64,000 nt of DNA from the NCBI GenBank assembly GCA_047967505.1, contig CM106540.1. The stretch is one strand, 5' to 3'. Within the stretch, counting starts at the first letter, position 1. Each line of letters starts with the position of its first letter. Shown here one piece after another: positions 59,178 to 64,000 of the stretch. The position numbers and the translations under genes were made by a program. The notes below the pieces were generated by a model. That model was not told the DNA's origin. It did not search any database and saw nothing but the letters and a program-made list of their open reading frames with translations. This DNA is from Dipteris shenzhenensis (lineage: Eukaryota; Polypodiophyta; Polypodiopsida; Gleicheniales).

Positions 59178-61006
59178 ATGGCCTCCCCCGACTCCCCCCT
59201 TCCTCCCCCCCATCATCTTTCCACCCAGCGTCGCCTCCTGAAGATCGCCCTCCACGCTCTTCCCCTCCAACAAGCTCAGCTCCCTCCCTCTCCCCTTCGA
59301 TCCGTCGCTGTTGTTAACATCGGTGACCACAACGATCGCCTCCTCATCTACCTTGGCACCCATTCCGGCCACTTGCTCCTTTTCACCTGGTTCCGCTCCT
59401 CCACTTCTGCCCTGCCGTCTCATTCCATCCATCTTCCAGACCCTGTTAGCGAATCTAGCAAGAGTACGTGGCTCCTCACAGGTAACAGGCATTTGGGCTC
59501 GGCTCCTATTGATTGTCTTTGTCCGCTGCCGCGAAGGGGGCGGATTGCTGCACTCTTGGATCAACAGGTGGTCATTTTGGACTTGCACACTCTGGGTCCA
59601 TTGGAGTGGCTGCCGTTGACGAAAGGTGCTTTCACTGTCACTAGGGCGTTTGGATTCACGGAAAGCGTGCACCGTACACCAGGAAGAGAGAGCGGAAAAG
59701 CTCCTGAGACTTCCAATATATATCGGGGTCAAGGGAGACTCGGAAGGCTTTTTGGATCAGGAAGATTACGTGAAAAACGTGCAGGACGGAGCCTATCGAA
59801 TGAAGAAATTCAATCCGGCGAAGGCTCTCAAGGAGAGCTGGCGGATGTAGTGAATAACACGTCTACTAAGAAGAGGTCCAATACGGGCTTACAAAGAACA
59901 TCGGAAGTCTCAGATGATAATTGTGATAGGATCGAAAAGTTTGCGGTGGCAGTAAAGCACAAATTGCTTCTGTACGAGATTCGCTTTGAAAACCAGAAAC
60001 GAAAAGGGAAAACGTTAGCAGGGGAGGACAATGGAACACCATTGGCTGTCAAGGTGAAAGAGATTCCCGGACCTGAGGAAGTGGTAACCATGGCCTGGGT
60101 GGGAAGAGCCATTATAACAGGGAATTACCAGGAGTACAAGCTATTCTCGATTGCAGATGGAAAGGTGTGTCCCCTTTTCTGTCTTCCACAAGATACGCTC
60201 AGTCCACCCTTATTGAAGCCCTTTCCCAAGGAGCTCGAGGTTCTTCTTCTTATGGACACTGTTGGTGTGGTGGTGAATGCAATTGGGCAGCCTGCTTGCG
60301 GTAGCTTGCTCTTTAATGATATCCCAGGTGCTATTGGACAAAGCGCATCGTATGTAGTTGTAGTAAAGCGAGGCCTCGTGGAACTTTATCACCGTAAGAC
60401 AGGTGCAAAGGTGCAGTCTGTTGTCTTGTCGGATTCAACAACTGGCCCGTATTGCGTTAGTGAGGATGATGATGGAAAATTTCTGGTTGTTTCCAGTGCA
60501 CTTAAGGTAGGCCTAAAAACATGATCAAATACGTCTTTATCGTTCCAGGAACGGACGAATCTCTGTGTTCATCGTCTGTTTTTCCAAATGTGGTCTCTTA
60601 TTGTATTCGTTTTGCTGCTTTGTTCTTTCTAATCCATGAGCATTCCAAGAACTCTCGATTGCATTTGGTTTGAAACCTGTAAACCACAGCTGCTCTGCTG
60701 AATACACGTAGGTAAATGGTACAGGTGTATTGTTTAGAAAGAGTGCCTATGGATGAGCAACTAAAAGAATTATTGAGGCAGAGACAATTTGATGAGGCTG
60801 TACAATTGGCAGAGGAGCATGTGACTGAAGTTGAGGATGACAATGCGAATGAGAAGTTGGCTATAGTACATGCGCAGGCAGGGTTTCTTTTGTTTTTTGA
60901 CCTCAAATTCAAGGATGCCGTGGACCATTTTCTGAAGTCAACTGTTATGCATCCTGCTGAAGTGTTCCCTTTTTTCCCCACGTTGACAGATCGGTGGCGG
61001 GCCATG
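59178..61006 (+). CDS. VPS3/TGFBRAP1-like vacuolar sorting protein, 5' exons
   Basis: Two exons are clear: 59178-60506 and 60725-61006, with a GT..AG intron between them and both in phase 0, giving 537 residues. Exon 1 is a citron homology (CNH)-type region with NIGDHNDRLLIYLGTHSGHL near 50-70, then KLLLYEIRF, VVTMAWVGRAIITG and EYKLFSIADGKV. A long polar insert lies at about 170-255. Exon 2 opens the Vps39/TGFBRAP1 helical region: VYCLERVPMDEQLKELLRQR, DEAVQLAEEH, then FKDAVDHFLKS, EVFPFFPTLTDRW. In plants and yeast VPS3 is the CORVET-specific subunit that binds Rab5-type GTPases in endosome fusion and vacuolar delivery (family knowledge). Arabidopsis VPS3 is close to 980 aa, so roughly half is missing here. 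The usual block after DRW was not found cleanly. The gene either continues beyond the window through large introns or is truncated. Confidence 0.85.
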
Positions 61007-61087
61007 GTAAGATTGTAACTCTCTCCCCTGTAGTATGCTTTTTAAGGACAAGTTCCTACTCTGCAGCGGTCCAGTTATCCATCATAG

Positions 61088-61169
61088 CCTGTTGGAGCCC
61101 TTAGTAGCTTGAAGGAGGGTTCAATGCTACTCAGAGGAGCCGAATGTGGTTTGTTAGCTTTTCTCTCTT
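61088..61169 (+). other. Possible third exon of the VPS3-like gene
   Basis: An 82-nt open segment lies between an acceptor-like AG (61086-61087) and a strong donor GTAAGTATG at 61170. In phase with exon 2 it reads PVGALSSLKEGSMLLRGAEC onward. An alternative acceptor ending at 61109 gives LEGGFNATQRSRMW instead. Family members have an Arg-Tyr-Trp, Pro-rich block between DRW and this position, and I do not see it. The exon is uncertain and may be degenerate. Confidence 0.25.
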
Positions 61170-61179
61170 GTAAGTATGC

Positions 61180-63030
61180 AAGCCTTCCACTGTGCTTGAA
61201 GCAGCTAGTCCCACGTTGCATTTATGAAGTGGCAACCCTAGTCTTTACGTATGCTACATTCATCATCTCGTCTCAGCACCTTTTTGTGTGCTCTCAATGT
61301 TGAGAAGGATGGAATAGTCATTGAAGACGGCATGTCTTGTCTATTTTTGGGATTGGAGCTCAAATGTGGTCCTTGTGGGAAGAAACAAAGAACAACTCTG
61401 ACGTTGACAGTTTTTTTTGGCATAGTTGCTGAGAAATGGTGACTCTTTAGGGTTTACACAATGCATAAACATGTCTCAATCCGTCGCTTGTGCACATGAG
61501 TAATATTTGAGTAAGTCACACACATACTTAGATCATGTACATGGAGTAGAACAACCAATCTTGCAGAATACCTTGCACAAAACAGGTAAACCCTAATACA
61601 AAATGGTGAGGTCTGTAATAAAACAATACAACGTCTGTGCTCAACAGATAACAGGATCTCGTATGCAAGAGAGAAAAGCAGATAGTATGGAGAATAAAAA
61701 ATTTGATTACTATAAAACTGATACAATAGATGGCGCTGCCTCCCAGCCGTGCGCTCTTGTGTGAGAAGCTTCGATGGCGTGCTGGAAACAGTAGAGGATG
61801 GAGGCTGGATGCTAAGGAATCAGGGTTGTAGCCAGTGATCAATATGGGCTTCACGGGCTTGCTCTTATATAGCCACCAGTCGTAGTCGGTTAGACCCAAT
61901 TGGGAGACCAACCTAGTCGGCCCAAAACGGCCGATTGGAGGTCGGTTCCGAGATAGGCCACTGACCACACGTTAGAATTGTGGCGCAGAATAGAGTAACT
62001 TACCTACGGTCTTCGTTCGGCCTAGAGCCATCTAGGATCATCTGGGGCTCCAAACGGGCCCCGCGGCCTGAGAGTGGGCTGCCCCGGGAAATGCTCCATC
62101 TACCCTCAGTGCGGTCAGTCATGGGATGCCTTCTCGCACTTGCATGTAGCCTAGTTGGCAGTGTGCCAACTCTATCTGAAGCCGTCCAGCCATTAGGCCA
62201 CACATGGCTCCCATCTGGTGTCCAAACCAGGACCTACTGGATAACCGAGCTACTCAAATGCTTTCTCCTCATATGGGGGGCTTACAAGTGGAGTTAGCTG
62301 GTTCCCGCGTAGTTACATGAGAGTGGAGTATTGATATCTAACAAGATCACTATACCAGGGTGACCCAAAAGAGTGGTGGGCCAGGACGAAACTCGACAAA
62401 AGTAGAAACGTTACATTGAAACACAGTTTCTAGACAATGTTTGGGGATCTCCTGCCTAGAAATTGATGCCACAGCTCCTTTCACGTGCTGTTTTTGTGGC
62501 CTCTTCGTCTCTTCCCTCTTTCAGTTCCTCTCTTGTTCCCTTGCCTCTCAGCCATTATTGGGCATATCCTTTTTGGACACTGCGGGCCTGTGCCCTATTA
62601 GAGAGTTTGGCGCTTTTGGAGGCCTGGGCTGGCTGTTTTGGACAGCCAGGTAGTTCTCCCTTATATCTTCTCCATTTTGGGCAATTCCTCTCTCCGTCTC
62701 ATTTATCATGTGTGTGTGGGAGAGAGAAAGAAAGAAAGAAAGAAAGAAAAAAAGAAGGAAAGTTTATTAAAGTCTTTGGAAGACCGATGGGTCTATGAGA
62801 CTGTGAAAATCCTGATACAACAAGCTGTGGTAGTGGAGCTACTAAATGAGCGCCGATACCAATGCAAAATGCAAAAATGCAGAATGGCAGTATTAAGTCC
62901 TAAGTACAACATAGTCATGTCGATGGTCGACTATATATCAATCGCAGCATCGTCATCAATATCATCATCATCAACGGCAGTAGCAAGATACTAGGATGGA
63001 TGAGGTAGTGGAGGCATGGAGTTGGCAATA
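61180..63030. other. Unresolved region, (GAAA)n inside
   Basis: Could be intron of the VPS3-like gene or intergenic. A TATATAG word lies at about 61866. The stretch 61740-62300 is less AT-rich and has LTR-like character, but no matching second copy or primer site was identified. A GAAA microsatellite lies at 62721-62761. No coding exon was recognised. Confidence 0.3.
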
Positions 63031-63035
63031 GAGTG

Positions 63036-63939
63036 CTATTGGCCACTCAAAGGTGCGGTCCTGGCACGTCTCCTAGTCGTAGCTCTGTGTCTGACCAGGG
63101 CTATCGTGACCCCCATTGATCGGGCTTCGACTCTAAACAAGGAGGGGATGTCCCCAAGTGTGATCTGTGTGTTGACCCTCTGTCTGAGTTGTTGGGTCAC
63201 AGGCTTCGGGTCACGGTCATGTCGAGGCCTCGTCTCGCGGGGGTCCATGTGATCTAGCTGAAAGAACTCCGTGATAGAGCTCTGAGAGGGATCAGTCGAG
63301 GAAGAAGTCTGCTCCTGTCTCTGTGCTCGGAGTATCCTCTCACGGTGTCTAAGTGCCTCATGAATGAAACCTGCCAAATACCGCTGGGTCTAGGTAGAAG
63401 AGGAAACATGCCAAAATCCCATAACTATCCCTGAAGAGGCAGTGGAAATGCCCTCGAATCTCATAGTACACAGGACACCTGAATATGAAATGCTCCTCTG
63501 TCTCAACCTCTTGTATGTCGCACAATGTGCATATGCGCCTCTCCCTGGGTAGTCGCTCTGCTCTGCTGCTCTCGATGCGAAGTCTGTGTGAAGAGACCCG
63601 GAACTGCCCAAGTGAGATCCTCAACGAAGGGGGGTAGGTGAATCTGCGTGTATCCTGGTGGGTCAATGAAACTCTCCACTATGATATGTAAGAAGTGATC
63701 TCTGTAGAAGCTAAGCTCACTGGGAGTTCACTCGGTCCCAACCAAATCCGAAATGTGTGTAGTTGTAGTAGATCCTCACAGATAACTTGGTTGACCTCGT
63801 GTGATAAGAGGGGAGAAAACGGAGCATCCATGCTGTACTGGAAGGGAGGTAGTCTATCCATGTGGAGCCCCAATCGCTCAAACCATCTCTCTGTACGTGC
63901 ATCCCAGCACCTCTGGTCTCCTCCTGTTGCAAGTGCCAT
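63036..63939 (-). pseudogene. C-terminal part of a non-LTR reverse transcriptase (zinc-finger tail)
   Basis: Minus-strand frames run 63939-63679, then in the same frame after one TAG 63675-63358, then shift by one to 63377-63036. The centre reads SLGQFRVSSHRLRIESSRAE, RRICTLCDIQEVETEEHFIF and RCPVYYEIRGHFHCLF. The C-x2-C...H-x4-C arrangement is the zinc-binding motif that closes many plant non-LTR RT proteins. It is followed by FIHEALRHRERIL. The RT core would lie above 64 kb, outside the window. One stop and one frameshift indicate a dead copy, though fairly little decayed. Confidence 0.75.
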
Positions 63940-64000
63940 AGAAGAGGATAGAGCTATCCATGGTAGCGTGCTACGCCCTGAGGTATAATCCCCATATTCC

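Noticed and set aside
59124-59732. 202-codon minus-strand frame
   Set aside because: Antisense shadow of the first VPS3-like exon.

Overview
The window looks like nuclear DNA of a land plant, most probably a fern. The evidence is: three multi-exon genes with GT..AG introns whose products are plant-type; an intronless PLS-class pentatricopeptide repeat (PPR) gene with module wording and extra in-frame blocks that I associate with homosporous ferns; long AT-rich intergenic DNA; and several layers of decayed retrotransposons. The fern assignment is an inference from protein style only. No bacterial operon, CRISPR array, rRNA or convincing functional tRNA gene was seen.

Four genes can be supported. 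(1) 8471-10234 (+): an intronless PPR protein of about 587 aa, presumably an organelle RNA-binding factor, ending within a shortened E domain. (2) 23781-25074 (+): a four-exon SFT2-like Golgi membrane protein of 234 aa. (3) 49856-52246 (-): a six-exon gene for a 158-aa basic protein with a UAP56-binding motif and a conserved C-terminal motif, an mRNA export adaptor of the UIEF/UIF type. (4) 59178 to at least 61006 (+): the first two exons of a VPS3/TGFBRAP1-like vacuolar sorting subunit (CNH domain plus start of the Vps39 region). Its 3' part was not found. All four are housekeeping-type functions (organelle RNA, Golgi traffic, mRNA export, endosomal tethering). Nothing suggests they form a pathway or cluster.

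The rest is mostly transposon wreckage and local repeats. 13.5-15.2 kb (-): Ty3/gypsy reverse transcriptase/RNase H remnant with an internal tandem duplication. 17.3-22.5 kb: a possible old LTR pair, with a 1-kb purine-rich repeat inside. 22.87-22.95 kb: a tiny insertion flanked by a 16-bp target-site duplication. 28-34.5 kb (-): an internally deleted Ty3/gypsy-like element with gag, protease, integrase C-terminus and a further ORF, carrying a 32-bp foldback exactly at the deletion junction. 34.5-38.6 kb: decayed tandem arrays. 38.9-40.2 kb (+): LINE reverse transcriptase. 40402-42582: a structurally complete non-autonomous LTR element (322-bp LTRs, tRNA-Met type primer site, polypurine tract, 5-bp target duplication) inserted into LINE ORF1-like DNA (42.6-43.9 kb, -). 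44.9-47.4 kb (+): leucine-rich-repeat pseudogene debris and tandem repeats. 52.7-53.6 kb (+): copia LTR and gag remnant. 63.0-63.9 kb (-): C-terminal zinc-finger part of a non-LTR reverse transcriptase. Microsatellites (TG, GA, CT, AT, GAAA) are scattered throughout.

Exon boundaries were read by eye from splice signals, frame and family resemblance. No alignment or database search was run.
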